Assembly: GCA_026214975.1 (NCBI GenBank)
Contig: CM047807.1
Span: forward strand, 64,025,824-64,089,823
Source: Gentiana macrophylla
Lineage: Eukaryota; Streptophyta; Magnoliopsida; Gentianales; Gentianaceae
Reading direction: 5' to 3'
DNA length: 64,000 nt
Shown piece by piece: positions 43,075 to 55,103 of this stretch (positions are counted from its first letter, which is position 1; every line of letters begins with the position of its first letter). The notes beneath the pieces were generated by a model. It saw nothing but the letters and a program-made list of their open reading frames with translations. It had not been told where the DNA came from and ran no database searches. Both the position numbers and the translations under genes were made by a program.

Positions 43075-44554
43075 TGTGTGGAATCTGGACACTAGGGCAT
43101 CTTATCATGTTTGTCCTAACTAGGAGTGGTTTTCAACTTATCAGCAGGTGGATAGAGGCACTATTTCTATGGCCAACAACAAGGACTGCAAAATAGTTGG
43201 GATTGGATCACTCCAGCTGAGGAAACATGATGGTAAATTCTACACACTGAAGGAGGTTAGGCATGTTCCATAAATGACCAAGAATTTGATATCACATAGT
43301 CTTTTAGATAGCAAAGGTTTCAAGTTCAGGGGTGAAGGTGGAGTGGTGAATGTCTATAAGGATTCAGCTGTGATTCTTAAGGGTATCAGGCAGGGGACAT
43401 TGTAAATACTACAAGGGTCTACTATATCAGGTTCTGCTACTGCAGCATCATTAAAGGTTCACCAGTCACAGCTAACTAAGTTATGGCATATGAAATTGGG
43501 TTATATGGTGAAAGAGGGATGCAAATATTGTCTATGACTGATCTACTTGGGCGCCATATGGTCAAAGAGTTGGAATTTTGTGAACACGGTGTGTTTGGGA
43601 AGCTACATACAATCAACTTCCCAAAAGCAATTCATATCACAAAAGTTACACTTAATTATGTTCATTCTGATTGTTAAGGACCTTCAAGGGTGGAGTTATT
43701 GGGTTGTCATAAGTATTTTGTGTCTTTTATAGATGATTATTCAAGGATGGTTTGGGTAATTATGATGAAGCGTAAGAGTGAAGCATTCAAGCAGTAGAAG
43801 GCATTGGTTGAAAATCCGACAGGGAAGAAGATTAGGAAACTTAGAACTGACAATGGACTGGAATTCTGTTTGTTTGAGTTTAAAGAATTCTACAACAATT
43901 AAGGCATTGCTAGGCACCATACTGTAGAAGACACTCCACAACTAAATGGTGTTGCAGAAAGGATGAATCAAACTCTTCTTGAGAGGGCAAGGTGCATGCT
44001 CTCTAATTGTTGTCTGGCAAGAAGATTTTGGGCAGAGGCTATTAGCACAACTTGCTACTTAATCAATAGGGGGCCTCACACTGGGATCAAGCTCAAAACA
44101 CCACTTGAGGTTTGGTCAGGAAAGTCATCAGACTACTCTAGGCTAATGGATTTTGGAAGCACAGTCTAATATCATGTAAGTGAAGGTAAACTGGAACCTA
44201 TGGCCAATAAGGGAGTGTTTGTTCGATATGAAGATGGAGTTAAAGGGTATGGAATCTGGTCATCAGCTGTAAAGAGGGTTATACTCAGTAAAAGTGTAGT
44301 CCTTGTTCAAAACACTACGCTTAACTCATCTGTGAGAGCCACATCTGAATCTGAAATTGGATCTGAAACTGAGAAGGTTGACAAACAGGTGGAGCTTCAA
44401 GTGGAATCTGCTGAAATGAAGGAATCAACATAGGATGGTCAACACTTACAAGATCCAGAACATGATCTAAACCAGTCTGCTGGACAAGTGTCAGCAGACT
44501 CTCCAACAGCTAATGTTGGTCAGCAGGGCATAGCTCTCAGCAATACTAGAAGGA
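43075..44554 (+). pseudogene. Tork protease and integrase, broken
   Basis: The protease site reads WNLDTRASYHVCP, with R in place of the glycine of the DTG/DSG triad. The pre-integrase zinc domain begins LWHMKLGYM but is frameshifted. The integrase core has HSDC with a stop after it (first D), SFIDDYSRMVWVI, LRTDNGLEF (second D) and QLNGVAERMNQTL (catalytic E). The C-terminal part (VRYEDGVKGYGIW) continues to a Q, E and S-rich linker. About eight stops or frameshifts. The linker breaks at 44554, where the Athila-2 LTR starts. Confidence 0.8.
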
Positions 44555-45921
44555 TGATGACAGTTAAAATAGTATATTCTACGGCATCAACATTCTATCC
44601 ACTATGAGTTAAAAATAGTTGTTTCGACATATAAATATGAACCAATTGAGTTGAATATCATATGTGAGGTTCGTGAGTCGAGAAATCTATACTTAACGTT
44701 TATTTTCCCTATTTCGATATTATTTCGTGCATTATTTGATTATTGTCAGGATACGAAATATTGGGCTGAGCATTATGGATGAATCTGGAGTGGACTGAAC
44801 AGAAGGATTGGGCCTAGGGTATTCTAGAAAATTCCAAGCTAAGTCGGCTAAAGAAAAAAGACAAAATTGCCCTCGGTAAACCGAGGATAGGCACCGACTT
44901 ACCAAGAGTCCAGATCTTTCAGAAACGCGTTTTCTTGGTCAATGGGTAGAGCAAGGTGTTTCTAAGTTGGTTTAGGTAGCTATAAATAAGATGCTTCACC
45001 TCAGAACACAAGTGTACAATTTTCAAGACAAGTATCCGAGGGAGATCTACGCTCGTCATCGAGGGTATGATTTTCTATCTTTTCCAAGATGTAGATATAT
45101 CGTTGTTAAATTCGACTAGTATGTTTTAATTGCCTATTTAGTTTAATTATGTAGTAATTAGTTTATTTTACCCCATGTGTTATAGATCTAATTCATTGGT
45201 TAAGAAATCATGAAATAGTGGTTGCGTTCTTCAGATCTGCGACGGTCTATATCACTAGATCTGAATACCTAGTAAATTACTAGTACATGATAATCGGCGC
45301 CAGCTACGTTGATCGATAGATTAAATTTACATGTTAGTAGCCTGATCAACTATTTGCATGTCATCATAAAACTAGCATGAAATACGAATATTGAAGTGTT
45401 TGTTTCGACATTATCTTGATGGACCCTAGGAACGTGCTGATCAGTGTCGACAGCTGTCTAGGCGGGTTTGTAGTTTGAGTTAGCGCTCAATATCGTCAAC
45501 TCTAGTTCTTTATGTGTATGAGCTATTACGGACCTAGTAAGAAGGGTAGCTTATGTATAGATTGTCTACTACCATTGTCGGAGTAGATAGGGTTAGGAGT
45601 TGTACCTGTAGCTGAAAAATGAATTCAAATTCACCAATGGGGAGGACTGTTGCATGTGTGGGGGGAGAAACTAATAACTCATAATTGAACTAATACATTA
45701 GAAACTCTTGTTGCTCCATTGATTTCGCATAACCTTGCTAGTTGATTGTTACCAAATTTACTATTGTCTACATTATAGTTGGTCGTAGAATGTTAATTGT
45801 GACAAGCTCAATCTTGATAATTTGACGTTCTTACGATTATCTGTGGGATCGACCTTCACTTGCCAGTACTCTACTATGATAGACCTATTCCTATTGCTAG
45901 TAAGTGCTTTGCAAGCGATCA
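44555..45921 (+). repeat. 5' LTR of Athila-2
   Basis: TGATGACAG...GCGATCA, 1367 bp; the ends are TGAT/ATCA inverted. The first 178 bp match 53156-53333, with a 23-bp stretch near 44656-44678 absent in the 3' copy. It has none of the GACGnnCGTC dyads of Athila-1. Confidence 0.88.
44981..44988 (+). promoter_or_regulatory. TATA box of Athila-2 LTR
   Basis: TATAAATA in GTAGCTATAAATAAGATG, the likely core promoter. Confidence 0.65.
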
Positions 45922-45929
45922 AGATTTTC

Positions 45930-45947
45930 TAGCACCGATGCCGGGGA
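45930..45947 (+). other. Primer-binding site of Athila-2
   Basis: TAGCACCGATGCCGGGGA, eight bases after the LTR. Matches the Athila-1 site at all but three positions; the mismatches would weaken primer pairing. Confidence 0.75.
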
Positions 45948-46281
45948 CTCGTGTCAAGAATACTTTTATTTATGATTGAGTGTCTGTATATATTTGAGTC
46001 TGTTTAATTGAGTCTATTTTATAGTCTATTTATACTGGAGTCGTACAGAGTCAATTCTGTTAAAATCTGAGAAAAATTGCTCCCGGTTTACCGAGGGTAC
46101 ACCGCGGAAAACCGAGGGTCTTAGTTTTTGCAAATCGTTTCTTTCAGTTCACCGTCAAGGCAGTAGTCAGAGTCAGTATTTTTGAGTCTGCTAGGCGGTT
46201 GTAACATCCGGTGAGGCAAGTCACTAACTTTTTATTTTCTTTTTCTGTCTTATAGTGTGCTACATGAAGTTCAGCAGCCAA

Positions 46282-47980
46282 ACTCGAGAGATTCATACCT
46301 GAGATCGAAAAGTTAGCTAGACGAATAAGAAAGGAAACTCAAGAGAGATCTGTTAGGCTGGCGGACGATGTGAGTACTAACGAAGGAGATCACAATGAGA
46401 GGGAAGAAGAGATTCCACCTTTGGATGATACATAATCAACATGGCACAGAACGGACAGAATGGAAAAAATGGAGTAGGAGTTGTGGTCCAAGCAGATAGG
46501 AGAACTCTACAGAGTTATGCAATGCCAACGATTGAGCATTTTGTACCAGCCATTGCTCAGCCAGAGAATGCGGCTGAGGAGTTTCACCCAAAACCAACTA
46601 TGATACAAATGGTGACTAACTACACTACCTTTCATAGAGTACCGAACGATGATCCTAATGTATACGTCACTAACTTGTTGGAGATAGTCAGCACCGTCAA
46701 ACCAGCAGGAGTGCCTAAAGATAACATTAAGCTGAAGTTGTTTCCATTCACTCTGAAGGACAAAGCGAAGATATGGAAATTGTCTCTAGCACCAGGATCG
46801 ATCGAAACTTGGACCGATCTGTAGCAGAAATTTTTTAAGAACTACAACCCGCCGGGGAAGTCACTACAGATGAGACAAGACATTATGAATTTCAAGCAGA
46901 AACCCACAGAAACTTTTGAAGAAGCATGGGGAATGTTTAAGGAAGCACAGAGGTGATGCCCTCACCATGATATCACTTTGCCCGTACGAATGCATAGTTT
47001 CTATCACGGATTACGGCCAAGTGAACAAATGATATTTGATGTTTCGAGCAATGGATGTTTTGCGTTGCTATCACCTGAGGAAGCCGAAGAGAAATTGGAG
47101 CAAGTTGCACTTACCAGTCAATGGGGAACGCATTAGATGATAACCACCAAGGTAGATTAAAGTGTATTTGAAGAAGATACTTCTCAAAAGATCTTATACC
47201 AGCAAATGGTGATGAATGAGAAGCTAGATGGCATGCAAGACCGCGTTGCAAAAGTTGAGAAAGTACAAGATATTGAAGCAACCAACACTGAGGACGTGAA
47301 CTATATAGGGAGGCAATGAAATCCTTTTGGTGGCGGATATCGCCCAGGTTCTTACGAACACCCTGGTTTTAGACTGAGTGACCCTACCGGGGGGTTTTTG
47401 ACAAAGTGATTCTAACTGTGGAGAGAGACCAAGAAAAACTGGTGGATTCATTCATCAATTCAACAAGTCAGGTGGTTGGGAAGAAAACATGGATAAAATG
47501 AGCTCAATTGTGACCGATACGGTCAATCAACTTACAAAATCCATGGCTGAGCTAAATACAAACTTCACCACATATTGTAAGAAGAACAATACAAGAATGA
47601 CCAATCAGGAAGCCTTAGTGCAAAATCTGTCGTACCAAGTAGGGCAGATCGCACAACAATTGTCAGACCATCCTCCGGGAGGATTGCCGAGTAATACTGA
47701 GAAGAATTTGAAGGATGTAAATGAAATCATGACTAGAAGCGGAAATATACTACCTAGACTAGCTATACCAACTGTCCAGGAAGAATCAGAAAGTAGTCAG
47801 CAGCAAAACACAGCAGAATCTGGAGTAAAAGAGGGTCCGGTAAACCGGCACACCACTCCGGCAAACTGAGAGTCTAAAAATTCAGCAGACAAGCAGGCAG
47901 AGCAGCAGTAGGCAACATGTAAGTCTTCACGAACTGTAACTATTAATCCTGCTACTTTACCCTATACCCCTAGGAAAGAT
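46282..47980 (+). pseudogene. Athila-2 gag, broken
   Basis: A first segment of about 50 codons (FIPEIEKLARRIRKETQERS) ends at TAA near 46432. ATGGCA follows at 46441 and opens the main segment (MAQNGQNGKNG), with TMIQMVTNYTTFHRVPNDDP and KLKLFPFTLKDKAKIWKLSL, the gag core. A stop at 46822 (TAG) is followed by MRQDIMNFKQKPTETFEEAW. The later part (47489-47869) is Q-rich with ALVQNLSYQVGQIAQQLS. The same short-ORF, stop, ATGGCA order occurs in Athila-1 at 19094-19252. The role is the particle shell. At least five stops or frameshifts. Confidence 0.8.
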
Positions 47981-47990
47981 AAGCCTAATA

Positions 47991-48680
47991 ATGATGATGC
48001 TCATTATAAAAAGTTTAGAGATGTTTAAGAAGTTGCAAGTGAACATACCTTTGGTAGAAGCTCTGGCCGGAATGCCAGAGTATTCCAAATTTTTGAAGGA
48101 AGCAATCTCTACCAAAAGGAAGTTGTTAGACCTTGAGACTATTTGCCTTAACGAGGAATGCTCGGCAGTTTTGCAACGCAAACTGCCACCTAAGTGTAAA
48201 GATCCCAGGAGTTTCTTCATACCTTGAACAATTGGAGGACAGTGCCTAAATATAGCATTGTGTGATCTTAGAGCCATTTTCAATTTAATGCCAATCTCCA
48301 TCTTTCATAAGTTAGGCATGAAAGAGTTGAATGAAACATATATAACCCTTCAATTAGAGGATAGGTCTATGAAGCAACCTAGTGGAGTGGTGAAGGATGT
48401 TTTGGTTAAAGTTGATAAGTTTGTATTCCCCGTAGACTTTGTGGTGTTAGACATGGAGGCTAACTACGATGTTCCATTGATCTTAGGAAGACCTTTCCTA
48501 TCAACAAGCAAGACATTGATAGATGTTCAAAAGGGTGAGCGGATTTTGAGAGCGAATGAGGACAATGTAGTGTTCAATGTGATGAATTCTATGAAGTATG
48601 CATTAGATGAAGGAGAAGCATGCTACATGCTAGATTCCATAAATGAACTTGTTTTGGAATATATCAGCAAGTGGCACTAG
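47991..48680 (+). pseudogene. Athila-2 protease region
   Basis: Contains MPEYSKFLKEAISTKRKLL and LNEECSAVLQRKLPPKCKDP, then a stop at 48224 before the active-site segment. That segment reads LCDLRAIFNLMP; the D is kept, but the following residues differ from the Athila-1 form LCDWGASIDLMP, with R where G is needed. The second half (48258-48680) is open, with VKVDKFVFPVDFVVLDME and VPLILGRPFLST. Probably inactive. Overlaps the RT leader by a few bases. Confidence 0.8.
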
Positions 48681-50470
48681 ACCCTGTTGTAGTAGAGACT
48701 TTGCTCTTGAATGAAGAAGAAAGTTATGAGGAAACCTGGCCTGGGTGTAGCGAAGGTCAAGTGCAAGAAATAGAGCCTATATCTTTTGTGGATTTAGGAG
48801 GAACCACTCATAGACCTTCGTGGCACAAGTTCTTTGACTTACAATTAACTGGTAAGCTGTTAAGATCATCACTAGAAGAACCACCAAGGAACTTAAGATT
48901 GAAACCTTTGGCATCTCACTTGAAGTACATATACGTACAAGATGAGACTCTTCCCCTCATAATGTAATCGTTATTATCACCTTTAGATGAAGAGAAACAT
49001 TTAAGAGTACTGAGAGAGCACAAGGGAGTGTTTGGGTGGACAATTGCAGATATTATAGGAATAAACCCATCGGTGTGCATGCATAAGATCTCTATAGACC
49101 CTGAAAAGAAAGTGGTAGCACAACCACAAAAGAGGTTGACACCACAACTGAAGGATGTTGTTAAGGAAGAGATTATAAAGATGTTGGAAATGGGAATCAT
49201 TTTCCCAATTGCAGACAGAGAATGGGTGAGCCCGATTCATATGGTGCCCAAGAAAGGAGGATTCACTGTACAACCTAATGATTTTGATGAGTTAATCCCT
49301 GTGAGACTAATTACAGGACTTTGAATTTGCATTGATTTTAGGAAACTGAATGACGCAACTCGTAAAGATCATTTTCCCTTACCATTCATTGACCAAATGT
49401 TGGAATGATTAAGCGGTCATTCTTTTTAATGTTTCTTAGATGGATATTCTGGTTACTATCATATCCATATTGCCCCTGAGGACTGAGAGAAGACAATTTT
49501 CACATGTCCATATGGAACTTTTGTGAACAATCGCATCCCATTTGGACTTAGTAATGCACCAACAACATTCCAAAGGTGCATGATGTCTTTATTTGCAGGC
49601 ATGGTGGAAGATTTTCTAGAGATTTTCATGGATGATTTCTCTGTATTTGGAGATAGCTTTGATAAATGCTTGGACAATTTGAGTAGAGTGCTAAAGAGAT
49701 GCGAAGACACTAACTTTGTACTTAACCCGGAAAAATGCCATTTCATGGTTACAAAAGGAATAGTGTTGGGTCATAGGATTTGAAAGAAATGAATATAAGT
49801 TGATTGGGCAAAGATAGAGGTGATGGAGAAGTTACATCCTCCAACAAACTTGAAGACGTTGCGAGCCTTTCTTGGCCACGCAGGATTTTATAGGAGATTT
49901 ATTAAGGACTTCGATAAAGTTTCTAGGCCTTTGACGGAATTACTTGCAAAATATGTACATTTTGTGTTTGGAGAAGAATGTAAAAAAGCATTCAACACAT
50001 TAAAGAAAATGCTTATAACCGCCCCAATTCTAGTAGCCCCAGATTGGAACAAACCTCTTGAGCTTTTGTGTGCTGCAAGCGACACGGCAGTTGGAGCAGG
50101 CCTGGGACAAAGGGAGGATAAAATCTTTAAGCCTATCTATTATGCTAGTCGTACCCTTAACAGTGCCTAGAGGAATTATGCAACTACCGAGAAAGAACTC
50201 TTAGCTGTCATCTTTGCATTTGACAATTTTCTACCATACCTGATATAATCGAAAGTCACTGTATTCACAGACCATGCAGCTCTGAAATATTTTCTAACCA
50301 AGCAAGACTCCAGGACGAGATTGTTAAGATGGATTCTACTCTTACAAGAGTTTGATATGTAGATTAAGGATAAAATAAGATCTGAGAACCAGGTGGCTGA
50401 TCATCTGTCAAGATTAACCTTGCTGGAAGAAGAGCAACCGACTGATATTAGGGAGAGCTTTCCAGATGAA
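48671..50470 (+). pseudogene. Athila-2 reverse transcriptase and RNase H, broken
   Basis: The RT leader is at 48671-48964, then HKGVFGWTIADIIGINPS, with fingers at about 49150-49260 (KEEIIKMLEMGIIFPI, VSPIHMVPKKGG). Stops near 49322, 49406, 49427 and 49485 interrupt the palm. NNRIPFGLSNAPTTFQRCM and FMDDFSVFGDSF (about 49630) carry the active site. The thumb is FLGHAGFYRRFIKDFDKV. RNase H follows ([12 protein letters not shown]) to about 50420. Intact catalytic DD, but at least seven premature stops. Confidence 0.85.
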
Positions 50471-50533
50471 CAACTTTTTTCCATCTCAGTGGTAGCTTGA
50501 ATTGAATCTCAGCTCCGACATAAGACATCCAGA

Positions 50534-51826
50534 GTGGGCAAGGTATACCCGTGGTTTGCTAACATTGTCAATTATCTAGCAGAAAGGTACCTATCACCGG
50601 AATTCACAAGTACAAATAAGAAGAAGTTTTTCACGTATCTGAAGCATTATCATTGGGATGATGCCTACCTATATAAAATGTTCCCTGGTGCCATTCTTAG
50701 GAGATGCGTCCATGATGATGAAATTCGAAGTATTTTGCACCTATGTCATTCTAGGGAAGAGGGAGGTCACTATGGGCTAGATAAGACAGCAGCAAAGATA
50801 CTGTAGTGTGGATTCTATTGGCTAACAATTAATGTGCTTACGCGTTTACACGAGCCTGTCATTCCTGCCAAATGACTGGTAATATTTCTAAGCAAAAAGA
50901 GATGCCACTGCAGTGTATCTTAGAAGTGGTGTTATTCAATGTTTGGGGAATTGAATTTGTTGGACCTTTCACATCATCAGAATCAAATCGTTACATCTAG
51001 GTAGCAATTGAATATGTTTCCAAATGGGTGGGGGCAGTAGCCTCACCTACTAATGATGCTAGGGTTGTCCTGAGGTTTCTTAAGAAGAACATTTTGACAA
51101 GGGTTTGAGTGCCTAGAGCCATAATTAGTGACTGAGGGAGTCATTTCTATAATAGGGTGTTTGAAAATTTTATGATGAGATATGGGGTTAGACATAAGAT
51201 TTTAGCATCATATCACCCCCAGACAAGTGGACAAGTGTAAGTCACGAATAGAGAGATTAAGAGGATTTCAGAGAGGAATGTGAATCCCATGAGGAAAGAT
51301 TGGTCTTTGAAATTAGATGACGCTCTTTGGGCATACATAACAGCTTATAGGACCACGATTGGGATGTCACCGTCTATGATAGTGTTTGGAAAAGCATGTC
51401 AATTACCAGTAGAACTCGAGCACCGAGCACTGTGGGCTACAAGATTTCTAAAAACATGGATGAGAATTTAGTCGGTCAAAAGAGAGATTGGATGAATTTA
51501 GAATTCAAGTGTATGAAAATGCAAAGATTTACAAGGAAAGAACGAAACGCCTGCACGATAAAAGGATTCTGAAGCGCACATTTCAAGTTGGAGATAAGGT
51601 CCTGGTATATAATTCGCGTCTTCATCTTTTTCCTGGGAAGTTGAAGTCTAGATGGCATGGACCACAGGTAGTCATGAAAGATTTCAATTCAGGTGAGTGT
51701 AAAGTTAAGAATGAATACTCCGGGCAGACTTTCATAGTAAATGGCCACAGGCAGAAGCATTACCTAAAGAACAAGTATAACCCTGAGTTGGAAGTCATCG
51801 CATTGACGGATCTAAAGTTTGAATAA
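50534..51826 (+). pseudogene. Athila-2 integrase, broken
   Basis: An N-terminal domain (WDDAYLYKMFPGAILRRC) is followed by CHSREEGGHYGLDKTAAK with the zinc-site histidines; the cysteine part near 50840-50880 is frameshifted. The first catalytic D region reads VWGIEFVGPF, so D has become E. The second, near 51130, has a stop right after SD. The E region reads SGQV followed by a stop. The C-terminal part (51488-51826) is open: FRIQVYENAKIYKERTKRLH, then FQVGDKVLVYNSRLHLFPG, ending at TAA 51824. It would insert the cDNA into the genome. Confidence 0.82.
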
Positions 51827-51844
51827 AGGAGCCCTATTAGTACA

Positions 51845-51858
51845 GTCGAGCTGGCGAC
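51845..51858 (+). promoter_or_regulatory. Stem-loop after Athila-2 pol
   Basis: GTCGAGCTGGCGAC, 18 bp after the pol stop. Same stem (GTCG/CGAC) as at 25298 and 25884 in Athila-1. I see no second hairpin here. Confidence 0.55.
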
Positions 51859-53137
51859 TCAGAACTATTTCTATAAACAATTCTTTATTGCTTTTGTTTA
51901 TTTAGGTTATTTTGAGTAAATAAAATAGCATGACAATCGCAAGGTTTTTTTCATCACCTATATCTTCGGTCGTCTGGCTAGACATATATGTTGTTTTTTC
52001 CTTCACGAATCTCATGTGATACCCTCATAAAACTTTTCGCGTCTTGCTTATGCCAATAGCAGAATAAAGTGGCTTAAACAGATTTTGCGCATTCCTCCGG
52101 TATGCACAATTACCGCCACCTAATTTTCTTGTTACCCTTCGCATGTTACTCACTGTTTTTGGACAGCAGGTAACAACTTGGAAATGGAATGACCTAGGAG
52201 CTAATGATTCTGCTCAGGATTCACTTTGACTCAATCAACCAATTCTAGATCTAAGTACCTATTATTTTTTTTATTATTAGTCATTGGGGACAATGTCTAT
52301 AATAAGTGGGGGATAGACGTCTTAGCTGCGTAGTCGAGAAAAAAAGGGAATAATATTGAAAATTTTACATTGTTTTTAGCTTTCTTATTGCACGTTTTTA
52401 GTAAGGAATCGGTAGAAAAGGAGCCCAAGTTCTATTTGAAGTGAGTTATAGCGTATTCAATTTAGTATGGTGCGTTAAGTAGTAACTTATTAATTATTAT
52501 TCTATCATTGCAATCAATATTTGAGCACATAATCTGAGTGAGAAGTGTTTAAGATTAGATGATGAGTTGTTTTAACCGGGAATCATTATTTGTCTGTCCA
52601 TATACTTTAACAAATAGTTGTAAGACAAGGTAAGAAACTTGAATACCAAAAGAGGTGACCGGGACAAAACGGACTTGTGAGAGAAAGAGAAAAAAGTGAG
52701 GAAATCTGCCAGAAAAAAAAAATTGAAAAAAATATGCAATAAAGGCAGCGAGGGAAGCAAACTCGTGTAAAAAAGGCATGACCCTCACATAAAAAGAAAC
52801 AAACAAGGACTTAAGAGTGATGTTCAGTCCTGAGTCCACCCGACCCGATTAAAGTACCATGTTGTGTAACCAAGTCTGAAGGCAAGATGGGCGAGTGTAT
52901 GCGCAGGTAAGTTAAGATTGTGTGGTTAATACATCTAGACTCTCCTCACGAACGCACTATCACGGCTGATTCATCACATGACACATTGATGCATGATAAG
53001 TAGTGATTAATGGGAAGCTTATGGATTGTGGGTTAATGTATATTTCTGCCGAAGATCTTTGTTGAATATGTGGTAGCTGATGGAAATTGCTCTTGGAGGT
53101 ATATTCCGCATTGATACTCTACTCACGGACGAGCAGA
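51859..53137 (+). other. Athila-2 3' non-coding region, env absent
   Basis: About 1.3 kb with no coding frame on either strand beyond chance. Contains a purine-rich tract at about 52665-52740. No dyads and no env-like sequence. Either a lineage without a third ORF or a copy that lost it. Confidence 0.65.
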
Positions 53138-53155
53138 AGGCTAGTGGGGGGTAGT
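53138..53155 (+). other. Polypurine tract of Athila-2
   Basis: AAGGCTAGTGGGGGGTAGT directly before the 3' LTR TGATGACAG. Confidence 0.8.
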
Positions 53156-53333
53156 TGATGACAGTTAAAATAGTCTATCCTACGACATCAACATTCTATC
53201 CATTATGAGCTAAAAATAGTTGTTTCGACATATAAATATGAACAAATTGAGTCGAGAAATCTGCACTAAGCGTTTATTTTCCCTATTTTGATATTATTTC
53301 ATGCATTATTTGATTATTTTTAGGATAGGAAAT
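53156..53333 (+). repeat. 3' LTR of Athila-2, first 178 bp
   Basis: Matches 44555 onward, then stops at GGATAGGAAAT, where a copia LTR starts. The five bases GAAAT (53329-53333) are the likely target duplication; its partner would lie beyond the window. Confidence 0.85.
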
Positions 53334-55001
53334 TGTTGGACTTATTTTAAGTTTTAGTGATGAGTGCCAGACTAGCTGTTATAGAGCAAAGGCAAAAAGA
53401 TGTCTAGATCAAATGTATAGGCTTATTAAAGTTTGATCTTTGTATAGGTTTGATCAAACAAACACTGTAATTTGTCCGCAGACTTGTCTAGATAAGTAGG
53501 GTACCTGAGTCAGTAGACTAATATAGGAACCTGCTGATGACTTAAGGCTGAGGGCTCAAACTCAGTTATTGAAGACTAAGGGATCAAACTTAATATTTAA
53601 AGTCAAGGATATGGAATCAGAATTTAGGGAAGTCTATGATGACCTAAACTGATTACATATACCTTGTGTACAAGGTCTAAGTTCCACAAGTTAAGTTGTG
53701 ATTGGAACTTAGTTATTTTCAAAATGGTGTAATCTAACTTCACAATAAAAAGTTAGATATAAGAGAAGTCAGCTGAAGTGTTTTTATAAACACAGCAATT
53801 TGAATTAGCTGACTTATACATATTTCAGCAGACTAATACCTTCAGGAAGCTGCTAATATATATTTCGAATTATTTAAAGTTTACATTGGAAGATTACAAA
53901 GAAAAGGACAGCTAACAACCTCTTATTTTATCAAACAAATCAATGGTTAAGATTAATTGGACGTTGGGATGAAACAGAGGATTATCCAATGGATACAAGT
54001 CAAAGGGTGAATGATCAGAATCATCAAAAGCATTCGACGAAGGTCGATTACTATGAATAGTGACAGAAAGCAAGTCAAATGGGACAAATCTGAAACGGCT
54101 ATGTTGGAATTTCAAACTTGAGTCACAAGGATTCTCACATATAAATAGAGGACTCCTAATTCAGATACAAGTGATGATTTTTGAGAGAAAAACAATGTAA
54201 TAATCTTGATCTTCAGATTCTTATCCAGAATTCACCCTACTGACCCTACTGAGCATAAGGCTGTTGATCCAGTAAACATCTTCAAGTGTAATCTGCATTC
54301 AAGCTACATCAAGTTTACATGCTTGAAGACCGCAAGTTGTTGATCATATCATCCTGATCAAGCTACTGAAAGCTGAATCACTTACTTGATTCAATCTTTC
54401 TTTTACAAGGAATCTGCTGAAGACAGGGAACCATATTTGTGTCAAGGACTGTTGTTTGTGGTGGAGCTGGTGAAGAGGCAATTTTACCCTTCAGGGACCA
54501 GTGGAAGACTTTGGAGCAGCAATCCTACATGTTCCAAGTGTTCAGTTTGTGAAGCCATAGTTATTGGTGTAGGACAAGCAACTTAAGTATTTTTGTAACT
54601 GCTACCTCAAGAATTTCTAGTGAATTACCTACAACATCACACGGGAAGAGTGGACTGATAGGATTACACCACCTGGAACAACTATTAAATCTGCCTACTT
54701 ACGTTCAGCATTTACTTTCTGCATTTAGTATATTTAGCACATCAATCTACTAAACTAGCAACTGAATCACACACATACACTACTGAGTATCTAATACTTG
54801 GTATCATATTTTAACAACAAGTAATAAGGCTTAATTTAGATATATTCCGTTGCAACAAAGTCAGTGAGGTCAATAGTCAGCAGACTACTGAGCATCAGCA
54901 GGCTGCTGAAGTTGCTGAGTTTGTTAACTTCAAAATTTTTAAGTGTTAAGTTTATTCACCCCCCCTATAAACTTAACCAAAACCTTTTCAAGGGACCAAC
55001 A
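53334..55001 (+). repeat. 5' LTR of copia-B (plus strand)
   Basis: TGTTGGACTT...GGACCAACA, 1668 bp. TATA at 54140; a C-rich stretch (CACCCCCCC) at about 54957-54965. CTGAGT and TCAGCAG words recur in it. Similar to the minus-strand LTR at 34502-36192. Confidence 0.92.
54140..54147 (+). promoter_or_regulatory. TATA box in copia-B LTR (plus)
   Basis: TATAAATA in CACATATAAATAGAGGACTC, the likely core promoter of the element RNA. Confidence 0.7.
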
Positions 55002-55003
55002 AT

Positions 55004-55015
55004 TGGTATCGGAGC
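55004..55015 (+). other. Primer-binding site of copia-B (plus)
   Basis: TGGTATCGGAGC, two bases after the LTR, initiator-methionine tRNA type with one change that is shared with the minus-strand copy. Confidence 0.9.
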
Positions 55016-55103
55016 AAGGTTTCTGTTCTGAAGTAATCCTACTTGTGCTTTTGAAAATACTTAGAAAACTTTTTCAATTTTCTGATTTTCAAAGCTTTGC
55101 ATC

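Larger units (their letters stand above)
42291..44554 (+). mobile_element. Tork-type Ty1/copia element, internal fragment
   Basis: gag to integrase of a copia element distinct from the Sirevirus group: gag without the long Sirevirus tail, and a different integrase C-terminus. Cut on the left by the copia-A LTR (42290), inside gag, and on the right by Athila-2 (44555), in the linker after integrase. RT and both LTRs are outside or lost. Confidence 0.8.
44555..53333 (+). mobile_element. Athila-2: Athila-lineage Ty3/gypsy element, 3' LTR cut short
   Basis: 5' LTR 44555-45921, primer site, gag, protease, RT, RNase H, integrase, a 1.3-kb 3' region without env, and the first 178 bp of the 3' LTR, where the copia-B element enters. 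About 8.8 kb in the window, shorter than Athila-1 mainly because the env block is missing. Inserted in a Tork copia. Stops are frequent, but frameshifts are fewer than in Athila-1. Confidence 0.9.

Noticed and set aside
52555..52839. Minus-strand ORF with many F residues in the Athila-2 3' region
   Set aside because: Antisense of a purine-rich tract; no family resemblance or context.
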